Below are positions 1-9,804 of a DNA stretch of 64,000 nucleotides, piece after piece. Numbering within the stretch: the stretch's first letter is position 1; the number at the start of each line of letters is the position of its first letter. The translations under genes were made by a program, and so were the position numbers. This DNA is from Valencia hispanica. Taxonomy: Eukaryota; Chordata; Actinopteri; Cyprinodontiformes; Valenciidae. Under the pieces are notes generated by a model. The model was given only the letters and a program-made list of their open reading frames with translations, did not search any database and was not told the DNA's origin. The DNA is taken from assembly GCA_963556495.2 (NCBI GenBank), contig OY747721.1, forward strand, positions 7,197,649 to 7,261,648. The letters run 5' to 3'.

Positions 1-1752
1 ATAAAAATAGCAGTAAAACACAACGAATATAGAGTAAAAACAGCAAGAAGCATAAACAAAACACATGATACATCAAAGCATTACTCAAAGACAGCTCTAA
101 ACAGATATTTTTTTAGTTGTGATTTAAAAGAACTGGTTGTTTCAGTCGCCTAATGCCTCCTTTCCACTGAGCGATCCGGCTCGGTCCGGTCTGCCTTTCT
201 GTCTTTTTCCGCTGTAACAGCGTCCCATACAGCAGACCTGTACCGGTCCATTAATGGTCCCCCCTCAGGTGTAGGTCCACAGGACATGTATCAGACAATG
301 GTCCGATACGGTTAGGGCGGAGCTACTACGTCACATAACACAGTCCTTCGATGGAGTCATAAACACTGCAGTAAGTTTAAACAACTTTACACACCGGTCC
401 TTTGTTCAGTACATTCACGTAGTAAGGAAAAAGCAAGAAGATGGCTTCAAGCAAAAGAAGGGTTTATCTGTTGTGGAAGTCCAGACATTCCTCACCATCG
501 TCAGCGATAGTGCCATTCAGAATGAGCTGGATGCATCAGTGAGGAATGAGAAGGTTTATAAAGAAATTGAGCCTTTTATTAAACACAGTGGTCATATTTG
601 TGTAAAGAAAAAACCAAAAAGCAAGACAGACAGCCATGAGCTGCTGGAGTGACTCCATTGTTGACGTTTCTTCCTCTTCTTCTTGTGTTTTCCGTGCGTC
701 ACCCACTTCCTCGTCCCTCCAGTATGATGATACGCAAGCGTTCAGGGTAAACCCCGCCTCCTCAAGGAGAGTTCAGTAGGCAGTGGAAACGCTCCCATGA
801 AAAGTCAGAATTACGCAATAGCAGACCGGACTGCACCATTCCGCTCAGTGGAAACGAGACTTGATTGACTTTTTAGGCAGACCTGTGAAGACACTGTTGC
901 AGTAATCAATCCGACTAAAGATAAACGCATGGATGAGTTTTTTTAGGTCCGGTTGCGACATCAGTCCTTTAATCATAGAAATGTTCTTCAGGAGATAGAA
1001 GGCTGACCTTGTTATTGCCTTTATGTGACCCTGGAGGTTCAGGTCTGAGTCCATTACTACAACTAGATTTCTGGCCTGATCAGTAGTTTCTAGCTGTATT
1101 AACTGAAGCTGTGTGCTGACTATTGATCCGTCCTCTTTAGGTCCAAAAGTAATTACTTCTGTTTTGTTTCTGTTCAGCGGGAGAAAGTTATGGCTCATCC
1201 ATCCATTGATTTGCTCGAGGCATTTACTTAAGGTTTGGATGGGTTCAAAGTCTCCTGGTGACATCGTAATGTAAAGCTGAGCATCATCTGCATAGCTATG
1301 GTAGCTAATCGTATTGGTTGTTGTAATCTGGGCTAGTGGGAGCATGTAGATATTAAATAAGAGGGGCCCCAGGATGGAGCCCTGGGGCACCCCACATGTG
1401 ATTTCTGTTTGCTCTGATGAAAACTTTCCTATTGAACTCTCCAGTCGTTCCAATAATATATCATGATCAACAGTGTCAAATTCTGCACTGAGGTCCAACA
1501 GAACCAGCACTGTGGTTCTACCACAGTCTGTATTTATGCGGATGTCATTGAAAGCTTTTACGAGGGCAGTCTCAATGCTGTGGTGAGCACGGAAACCAGA
1601 CTGAAAAACTTTAAAGCAGTTGGTCATTGTTAGGAAACTATTTAATTGATGAAACAGCTTTTTCAATAATTTTACTGATGAATGGAAGATTAGTGATCGG
1701 TCTGTAGTTCTGCATTAACGTGTTGTCCAGATTATTACTGAAGACTGGTAAG
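1..1752 (-). mobile_element. L2-clade LINE copy, internally deleted and interrupted
   Basis: Bases 867-1752 read on the minus strand as reverse transcriptase, with [24 protein letters not shown] and the catalytic YADDAQLY. The fingers-to-palm stretch is deleted: [14 protein letters not shown] joins what should lie about 40 residues apart. Bases 1-150 match, in the same orientation, the 3' end of the better L2 copy at 9.41-9.56 kb. Between these parts lies a different element (151-866). About 330 bp of L2 sequence that the 8.5-9.7 kb copy has there is missing, so this is more than a clean insertion. It is a dead copy in atxn2l intron 2. Confidence 0.85.
151..866 (+). mobile_element. PIF/Harbinger-like DNA element with inverted ends and a Myb/SANT-like remnant
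   Basis: The two ends are inverted copies of a sequence containing TTTCCACTGAGCG and TCCGGTCTGC (left about 158-205, right about 822-862). Inside, about 474-608, one frame reads VEVQTFLTIVSDSAIQNELD and then RNEKVYKEI. This resembles the Myb/SANT-like DNA-binding protein that accompanies Harbinger-type transposases. No transposase is left, so the copy is non-autonomous. The family call rests on the Myb-like remnant and is an inference. Exact ends and the target duplication are unclear. Confidence 0.6.
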
Positions 1753-2121
1753 TACATTACACAGCATACTGTGTAGATATATTAGGAGAATGACTACTGA
1801 CTACTTTTTAATATTAAGCAACCTAAATCACCCCTCTGGTAACTGCTGTACTACAATAAAAAAAAGCCATAATAGTAATAAATGAGGGACAGAAACTTTT
1901 ATAAATGTCATTTAACACACTTTAGTGCAGGTATTAGAATAAATAGGTGAAGGAACAGAGGTTTAATGTTCATATCCAAAGCAATACTGTTGCTAATTTT
2001 AGATACACTTTTACCGCCCAACCCCATCATGGAAAAATGTTGTACAAAACAGGTAGGTTGTGTTACACCACTAACGTTTTTGTATTAGTCACAAAACCTG
2101 AAAGAAGTCATTCTTCTAGAC

Positions 2122-2861
2122 CAGTGTTTCTCAAACTATAGGGCGAGCCCCACTAGTGGGGCGCAGAGATATTGCAGGTGGGGCGTGACATCAACAGGAT
2201 TTAAATAGTCCCCCCCCCCTTAAATTCTATCATTGTGAATGTTTCACTGCACTGTAAATTAAATCAACCAGCTCACCCCTCTTACAAAATGAAACACACT
2301 CAAATAAATTAGCAATTGTGATCATTATTGTAAACAGAACCGGGACCTGGAACATCGGGCTGGGAGTTTGACGTCAGAATAAATGGCAACAGAACAAAAC
2401 AAGCTGAAGTAGCAGCATTATCAGAGATTCCATCTACAAAATGGACAAATATCTAAAAAGATCAGGGAATGTTTCAGAGTCAAAGAAGTCACACGGTCAA
2501 CCACGGAGGAAACACAGGGATGAGTATCTTGCTCTTTTTTTATTTTATTTTTTATTTTGTATTTTTGAAAGCTTTGTAATAAAACTACTAAGATTTGTGA
2601 TAAAACTACAACTTTTATTTTCTCGAACTTTGAGCTGAAGTTCTACATGTAGCAACTATTGACAGAATATATTTCTGAACCCCTTTTCCAACTAATTTAT
2701 ACCCTTCAAAACTTGTAGACTAACTCGGCTATTTAAATAAATAAAACACTTTAAACATCAGGCATGGTCACCATTCTGTTGGGGCGATAAAAGCATGGGG
2801 GGCTTGTGTATGCTCCTATGTCCAAAGTGGGGAATGATAAAAAAAAGTTTGAGAAACACTG
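2122..2861 (+). mobile_element. Non-autonomous hAT element, complete, with target-site duplication
   Basis: The element begins CAGTGTTTCTCAAACT and ends with the inverted copy AGTTTGAGAAACACTG. The flanks are an 8-bp duplication with one mismatch (TTCTAGAC at 2114-2121, TACTAGAC at 2862-2869), the size expected for hAT. An internal frame at 2441 starts MDKYLKRSG and continues to DEYLAL, like the first residues of ZBED-type hAT transposases. It then runs into an AT-rich stretch. It is therefore an internally deleted derivative of an autonomous hAT that keeps the start of the transposase ORF. Confidence 0.85.
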
Positions 2862-3049
2862 TACTAGACCAACAATCAGGATCAAGAGTTGGGGGAATCC
2901 TGACAAAGATCCAAATGATTACTCACCACTACAGCTGTTAGGAAGTGAAGCATTCTGGCATTGTTGTACACACCCTCAAACACCTGTACACAGGAGAACA
3001 CAGGTATGCATCATAAGACATGCGACGTACAAACCTGCTGTGTTAAAGA

Positions 3050-3185
3050 GAATAGGTAAGCAAGCAGCAAAATTGTATTTATATGGCGACTTTCAGGACA
3101 TAGATCACAAAGCACTGCACAGAATACGACTACAAACATTTAAAAAAACATCAGAACATCAACATAGTTCGAAGCAATTGTAAAA
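3050..3185. repeat. Remnant resembling a LINE 3' tail
   Basis: The stretch AAAATTGTATTTATATGG followed by GACTTTCAGG and CAAAGCACTGCAC resembles, in antisense, the 3' tails of fish LINEs and SINEs that end near AAATAAAATTGCC. It has no coding content. Low confidence. Confidence 0.35.
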
Positions 3186-3562
3186 AGATGAGCAGCTTTT
3201 AGTAGCTTTTTAAAAAGCTCAAATCATACAAATAATACTTAGCTTTGAGACAAAAATAATGACATCCTGGGATGTATTATAGACAAAGTTTGTAATAGGA
3301 GACCTCTATTCTAATCCATTTTGCACAACAGACAACTTTCTACTTTACAAATGTTAAATATCAGATGGAAACCTTTATCAATTGGCATGATAAACTGAAC
3401 TTGACGGCAATGTTTCATAACTAGAATGGAGAAAAAATTATTTCGGATTTTAAAGTAATCATTTTCCCCATCGTTGATGTCAACAACAGAATCCTACTTA
3501 ATAGTTCCTTTTTTACAATTAATTGTTTAGTTGAAGCAGCTTCTCTGGCTCGGTATACTTAC

Positions 3563-5407
3563 AGGAGAGGACTGAAACGTCGGCTTTGCAGAGGACCGAT
3601 TCCTGGAAGAAACAAATATCAAAAATAACTATTTAGAAGAAGAAGAAGCGTGATTTGTTGTTTTCTTTTAAATTTCACCGAGGTATTTCACACATTGCAC
3701 CCAAGTGTTGCAATTTGTAACAATGAAAACACTTTCATGAGAGGTCAAATTAGATAAAATATTTATGCTGGGCAGTCAAGGCACAACTATGGCTGCTGTT
3801 TTTGCCCCAAACGCTGGATCTGTGATTATGCAACTTCCTGCTCCGTTCCCTTAAAAGCAGCTTTATTTCAAATAGCCTGTTCATTTTTCTGTAAGCATAA
3901 AGTTCACTTATTTGATACATGAGGACATTTTCTTTTTAGCCATTCCAGAGACCATGAAAAAAACTGGAAACAACTTTTTCTTAATTTCAGAATTAAACTA
4001 TAGTGTTGACTTTGAAAACTAACAAAAACAGAAAACTTTTGTTTAAATGCAGAATGTTCTCTAGCGGTTTTTAATTGTAAATATACATTCAATGTAACAA
4101 ATACGAACTTTCAGCTGAATAATAGGACAATTACAAGTCAACTAACTGACATTTATTCTGATGATTAAAGAGGCAGCATATTTAGTGAAAAACAACCTAC
4201 AATAAAAATAGTTATTGTACGACGGCTACTAATTTCTATGATAATGTAAAGTCAACAAATCTCAAATATCACTTATCTTAGAGTATTGCTCAGTTTCTGC
4301 TTCAACAAAGCAATGTTTAATTTAACTGAAAGTATGACAAACTATCTTTTTTTTAAATGAACCAAATAGTCTTTTAGTTTGTGTTACCAAGTATTACCTG
4401 CTTTGATACTTGAGCTTGTTTTATTAGCTCATGCAACGTCCACATCCCAAAGAATTTCAGTATTTTATCCCCTTATTTCAATATTTAATGCTAGCTTTTC
4501 ATTTGGAAAAGTATGCATGCTGATTTTGTTTGTTTGTTTCAAGGCAGAATAATTTTAGCTGCAGTTTTTAAAAATGTGTAAAGGGACTGGTACAAGTCAA
4601 TTACCTGACATTTAGCCCCTGAAAAAGGTTTAGATCAACCAAAGATTGTACCTTTCTTTTTAAATTAGGGGATTTTTTGTGATTCTGGGTCACAACCTGT
4701 CATGGGTTTCAAATTTAAGTCATGTGAATTACTGTAGAGCTTTCTTTCTTTGTCACCGTCTTAATTTCTAGCACATTTCTCTTGCTTCGTGTGTTATTGT
4801 CCTTACAAAAAAATTCAAATGAAATAATAATAGTAAAAATAGAAAATGGCCAAAAACCACAAGAAAACCAGAAATTGGTATGGGCCAGGAAAGATGATTG
4901 GTGTCTCTCAGAGCTCTCAATCGTGACCATGCAAAACATTTTTAAACGGGGTTTTTTTTGTATAACATTTTAAAATTGTAATGTGCCTTGTACTAGGTTT
5001 CCACTTGCAGTGAGAAAAAAAAAGAAAAGTGGCACATCGAGCTGTGCATTCCTATGTAATGCACAAGTTGATTCATACTGTTTTCTAAACCATCTAGTGG
5101 TCATTTTGCAAAGTATGTAATGGCACCAGAGGCAGCGGTTTCTCAGAAAAGTTCTCCCTGTTTTGACACATATTTATGTTCTCCAATTAGAGAGAAAGCC
5201 AAGCTAAATTTGGCACAACACAGAAAAAGAGAAAAATATATATAAAAGACAAAAAAATATATACAAAAACCTGCAAAATAATATGTCCAAGAAAAAACAC
5301 AAAAACCCCTATAGATGACCAACCATGTCTTTGAACTTTGAAAACACAAATTCAGCTAAAGTAACATAAAAACCACACTGTAACATGAAAGACAGTAATT
5401 GTAAAAA

Positions 5408-5467
<60 letters not shown>

Positions 5468-6129
5468 ACAAAAGATGAAAACATTTACACAAATATTTTG
5501 ATCAAAACCTGGTGCAGAAATCCTATTAGAGTAAAGGCTGCAATAAAATTTATTTTTATCGCTGCTACGAGTTAAACAAGGTTACAAAACAAAGACGAAG
5601 CTACAGACTAAAGTCAACAAAACATCTAAAGACACGGTTCAGATAAGCCGTAGTCTCTGCAGCGTTAATTTACACGACTTTAAACGACGAAAACTAAACT
5701 ACGACATTTGGAGGTGACAAGTCCCCTTTGCAATACTGAAAGGCCAGCTAAAGTTTGCATAGCCTTAACGCTTCTTTATTGTTTTCAGAGTCGAACCTAC
5801 CTCACTGATTATACTAAATAAAACAAACAGCATTTTTATTGGTCCATAGATTCTGCCCATCATAATTATGGAAATCTTATTGGCTAAGACAGAACCTGTA
5901 TGTCCAAGTCACGCCCACTGCGAGCAAGGTGCTTTAACCGGTAGGCCTTGCGCGCACGGGACAATCCCCGGACTGTCCTACCCAGAGAAACCCGGCCCGC
6001 TCACCTTCCAGCCGGTGTCCGACCGCCGCTGTTGATGCCGCTGACTGGGGAAGACATACCGCCGGGCCCTGATGTTCCGTTAGTCGCCTTTCTCCCGCCT
6101 GAGCCGGATTGCTGCTGGGGTTTCAGCAT
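3563..6129 (-). CDS. atxn2l: Ataxin-2-like protein, first two coding exons (partial)
   Basis: Minus strand. Coding exon 1 is 6005-6129 (125 nt), starting MLKPQQQSGSGGRK and ending at the donor AAG|GTGAGC. Exon 2 is 3563-3602 (40 nt), after the acceptor TTTCTTCCAG. It reads NRSSAKPTFQSSP and ends at CCT|GTAAGT. The junction completes Gly-Arg (GR|NRSS), and the very short second exon matches the ataxin-2 family gene structure. MLKPQ is the start typical of ATXN2L rather than ATXN2. The product is an RNA-binding protein of P-bodies and stress granules. The Lsm (VFEGVY-type), LsmAD and PAM2 parts would lie beyond the left edge and are not visible. Intron 1 (3603-6004) holds a dispersed repeat and (TA)n but no exon that I can see. 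Confidence 0.8.
5027..5464 (+). repeat. Unnamed dispersed repeat ending in (TA)n, copy 1
   Basis: From GTGGCACATCGAGCTG through TTTTGCAAAGTAT and AAAGTTCTCCCTG to the (TA)n tract, this stretch matches the reverse complement of 55729-56145. The other copy also ends in a (TA)n run. Both copies carry the segment CAAAATGACC in antisense. No protein motif and no clear terminal inverted repeat. It could be a retroposon with a TA-rich tail. Confidence 0.65.
5409..5464. repeat. (TA)n microsatellite
   Basis: An uninterrupted run of TA dinucleotides, about 56 bp, in atxn2l intron 1 at the end of the dispersed repeat. Confidence 0.97.
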
Positions 6130-6910
6130 TGCGAAGCACAAGCCTTAGACAGTACCAAAGCTTGAGCTAACTTAATAAAACTGAAAATCTCCCCCAAAAA
6201 GAAGCTGGTGTAAAGCCGACTATCTTTAGCAATATCACCTGCCGTACAGAGAGAAGAGCCGGGGGTAACCTTTATTAAAAAAAAAAAAAAAACACCCCGG
6301 CCACTGTAGCTACTCAACACCAGTCGCCTGTGGCCTACAGCGTTGAGGCAAACCTCGTTGAAAATGTAATTAATAATAACATATAACTTAGATCTCTCTG
6401 TCGCTAACTATTTTTGTAACCTCTGGAGTTACGTAAAAAAAACAAACACAACTACTTAAAAAACAACAGCTTCCATGTAATTATTTAGCAGGCTAAATTA
6501 GCATTAGCTTTGATCCCCCAGGCTCACTTCGGACGCTTTTCCCTCCGGGATTTACTTTCTTCCCTCTGTCCTGTCGCCTCAACTTCGGCACCGCTGGCTC
6601 TTCCGTTACAAACTAAGGGCTCGCTGTGACTGTCAGTCGCCTCGGAAGGTTGAAATTGTTCAGGTTTCTCGGAGAAAACCTGCTGCGGTCGGTCAACACC
6701 ACCTTTCGGTAGGCTCACTTGACTCAATCCGCGCGCGGCTGACTGGAAACCGGCTGGAAGGGGGAGGGGGAGGGGGCGTTGACGTGCTTTTTTCACGTAC
6801 CGGTGAGAGAACAACGAGTTCATTAATCCACGCTTTGATCTATACAGGTGTATGGACAGGTGAGCCAAACAGGAATTGATGTATTGTAACGCACACGTGG
6901 CAAACACTGC
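5900..6910. promoter_or_regulatory. CpG-rich promoter region of atxn2l, shared upstream region with mto1
   Basis: The AT-rich surroundings change here to GC-rich, CpG-dense DNA covering atxn2l coding exon 1 and the sequence upstream of it. Visible elements include a G-rich GC-box-like run near 6757-6778, an E-box CACGTG at 6894-6899, and CG-rich stretches near 6730-6750. No TATA box is obvious for atxn2l. As mto1 is transcribed the other way and starts further right, this may act as part of a bidirectional promoter. Transcription starts cannot be fixed from sequence alone. Confidence 0.5.
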
Positions 6911-7090
6911 CTATCGTTATTTGTTTACAACATTGTATTCCCTTTTGATAATGATCGGTCTTACCTTCTCCCTACACCTTTACATATAAAATTACATTTT
7001 TTTTACTCTATCTCTTCAACTTCAAGAGTGAGATTTATATAGATTTCAAATGATACAAAATCATAGACAAAAAAAAAAATTGTGCGTGCG

Positions 7091-7235
7091 TCTATAAGGC
7101 AGGTATTACGGCTCTGTGCTCCAAACAGCATGGCCGCCTCCTTTAGAGAGCATTTGTGTAACATAGCTGGAGTTCCGCATAAAGAAGACATTTCTTCTGA
7201 CTTGGTCTTCGTTTGTGTTGGAATCAACTTATGAA
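7091..7235 (+). other. Candidate untranslated leader exon of mto1 with a 34-codon upstream ORF
   Basis: A TATAAGGC motif at 7093 is followed about 30 bases later by CCAAACAGCATGGCCGCC. That holds an ATG (7130) in good context opening a 34-codon frame, MAASFREHLCNIAG to VCVGINL, ending TGA at 7232-7234. A donor-like GAA|GTAAGC follows at once. The first mto1 coding exon is preceded by a good acceptor (TTTGACAG at 9793-9800), so mto1 needs an upstream exon, and this is the best one I see. It could instead belong to an unrelated transcript; the small ORF matches no family I know. Confidence 0.35.
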
Positions 7236-7499
7236 GTAAGCAAAATAATGATCTTATTTTTTTGTAGGCCAACTGTAAGTACCCGTAATGCCTGATGGCG
7301 GGTGTTAGTCGTGGATGCTCTTAAATGACAAAATGAGAAAGCGAGCTACCGACACTGTAGTTGAACGTGTGCGTTTTGTCACATCCACAATGTTGTACAA
7401 CAATGTGGTTTTATCTGTGGCTGCAGTTCACCATCAGTTGCTTCTATTTTAAAGATTTGCAAGAAAAATATATCCTCTTTCAATTTAAAGGTTTTATAC

Positions 7500-8215
7500 G
7501 GAAGAGGATTAGAGCCGCTGAAAATAAAGTCAGAATTCTGAGATTAAAGTCAAAATTCTAAGGAAAAGAAAGTCCAATTTAAAAAAAGTCAGAACTCTAA
7601 AAAAATTAAAGATTTATGGGGGAAAAGATTCACATTTCTAAGACTAAATTCAGAATTCTGTTTTTCTCGGAAATCTAAAACAAAAATTATCAGACTAAAT
7701 TCATAATTCTGAGGGAAAAAAGTCAGAACTCTGAGATTAAAGTCAGAAGTCAATTTTTTTTTTTTTTTTTTCGGAATTGGGTAATAAAGTCATAATTCTG
7801 AGGAAAAGAGTCAAAATGAATAAGTCGGGATTCTAAAAAAAAAGAGAAAAGAATTCTGGGGGAAAAGAGTCAGATTTCCAAGACTAAATTCAGAATACTA
7901 TTTTTATCAGAAATATATAAAAAAAGAAGTCAAAATTCTGAGAGAAAAATTTTGAATTCTGACTTTTTTCAGAATTATGAGGAAAGTCATAACTCTGAGA
8001 TTAAAGTAAGAATTCAGTTTTTTTCTTTCCATATCCTGAAATAAAATTCTGAGGTTAAAATCAGAATTCTGAGGAAAAGGATGTCAAAAAAAAAAAGTCA
8101 GCATTAAAAAAAAAGAATTCTGGGGTTAAAAAAAGAGTCAGATTTCTTAGACTAAATTCAGAATTCTTTTTTTTTCAAATAAAGTCAGAATTCTTAGACA
8201 GAGCTGTGAGTATTT
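7500..8215. repeat. Degenerate minisatellite with unit near AAAGTCAGAATTCTGAGATT
   Basis: About 700 bp is built of imperfect copies of a roughly 20-bp unit centred on the palindrome AGAATTCT, joined by A-rich spacers. Variants include CAGAATTCTGAGGAAAAG and TCAGATTTCTAAGACT. Copy order is irregular, with short inverted versions. No coding potential. It lies between the mto1 promoter zone and the L2 copy. Confidence 0.9.
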
Positions 8216-8489
8216 ATCTCAGAATCCTTTTCGGTTGTTTTTGTGTGTGGCCCTAATACTATTCCATAGTTTAACCTATCAAGAAATAATAAAATAATCT
8301 ATTTTTTTCTGGTTATATACATATTTAACCCTTTGAGGTGCCTCCATATGTCCCCAGGCACCAAAACTTTAAAAATGATCATATAAACATGTCTCAATAC
8401 ATTTTCTCCATTTTAAATGTAAATCTCTGACAGGTTTCCCACCATACTGTACTGCATTAGTAGCTCACATCACCAGCAAAATAATTGGG

Positions 8490-9666
8490 ACTTCTATGTT
8501 TCAATAGGAAACTTTTCATCAGAACGAACAGAAATCACATGTGGGGTGCCCCAGGGCTCCATCCTGGGGCCCCTCTTATTTAATATCTACATGCTCCCAC
8601 TAGGCAAGATTATAGCAACCAATAACATTAGCTACCATAACTACGCGGATGACACTCAGCTCTACATTACAATGTCACCAGGTGACTCTGAACCCATTCA
8701 AACCCTAAATCAATGCATTGACCAAATAAATGGATGGATGTGCCATAACTTTCTCCAGCTGAATAGAAACAAAACTGAAGTGATTATTTTTGGACCCAAG
8801 GAGGACAGATCAAGAGTCAGCACACAGCTTCAGTTAATACAGCTAGAAACTACTGATCAGGCTCGAAACCTAGGTGTAGTAATGGACTCAGACCTGAACC
8901 TCCAGGGTCACATAAAGGCAATAACAAGGTCAGCGTTCTATCACCTGAAGAACATCTCTAGGATTAAAGGACTGATTTTGCAACACGACCTAGAAAAACT
9001 CATCCATGCGTTTATCTTTAGTCGGATTGATTACTGCAACAGCATCTTGACAGGTCTGCCTAAAAAGTCAATCAGACAGCTGGAGCTGATCCAGAACGCT
9101 GCCGCTCGCGTCCTCACTAGAACCAGGAAAGTAGATCACATCACCCCAGTTCTAAAGTCCTTACACTGGCTCCCTGTAGCTCAGAGAATAGACTTTAAAA
9201 TACTTTTACTAGTTTATAAATCATTACATGGCTTAGCACCAAAATATGTTGAAGACCTGTTGTCATGGTACCAACCACCAAGACCACTCAGGTCCTCCAA
9301 CTCTAGCCTACTAAACATCCCTAGACTCAGAACTAAACATGGAGAAGCAGCTTTCAGTTTCTATGCTCCCCTTATCTGGAACAGACTTCCTGACGAGTGT
9401 AGAGCTGCTGAAACTCTTTAAATCTGGTTTAAATCAAGACTAAAAACCCATCTGTTTAGAATTGCCTTTGAGTAAATGCTTGATGTCATATGTATGAAAT
9501 GTGTTCATGCTCTCTTGCATTTTTTTATCTTTCTCTTGCTTTATTGTGTATCATGTGTAATGTGTGTTTCTTTTGTGTTTTTTTTAATCACCAAATCATG
9601 TAAAGCACCTTGAAATACCCTGCTTTTGAAAGTGTGCTATACAAATAAAATTGCCTTGCCTTGCCT
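8490..9666 (+). mobile_element. 5'-truncated L2-clade LINE
   Basis: It opens inside the reverse transcriptase ([20 protein letters not shown]) and keeps a 291-codon open frame, 8546-9421. The frame includes [14 protein letters not shown], the YADDTQLY active site, the thumb ([24 protein letters not shown]) and [12 protein letters not shown]. After the stop comes an untranslated tail ending AATAAAATTGCCTTGCCTTGCC, the short tandem 3' end typical of L2/CR1 elements. The endonuclease and 5' part are missing. The tail ends about 140 bp before the mto1 start codon. It is the least damaged L2 copy in the window. Confidence 0.92.
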
Positions 9667-9804
9667 TTATATTAAAAATGGAAAAATAAAAACTGTGTCT
9701 ACAGTTTGATCTGATTGATGCAATTAAAAGCGCAAAATCAACTTTTGAAAAATATTTCGTCTCATTGCCTTCAACCCTGTGATCTCTTTGACTTTGACAG
9801 GCGT

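Noticed and set aside
5948..6148. Plus-strand proline-rich ORF
   Set aside because: It is antisense to atxn2l exon 1, which fits ataxin-2-like in start, donor and next-exon phase.
6524..6907. 127-codon minus-strand ORF upstream of atxn2l
   Set aside because: GC-rich leader/promoter DNA often stays open. It has no family motif, and atxn2l exon 1 has a clear start and donor at 6129-6005.
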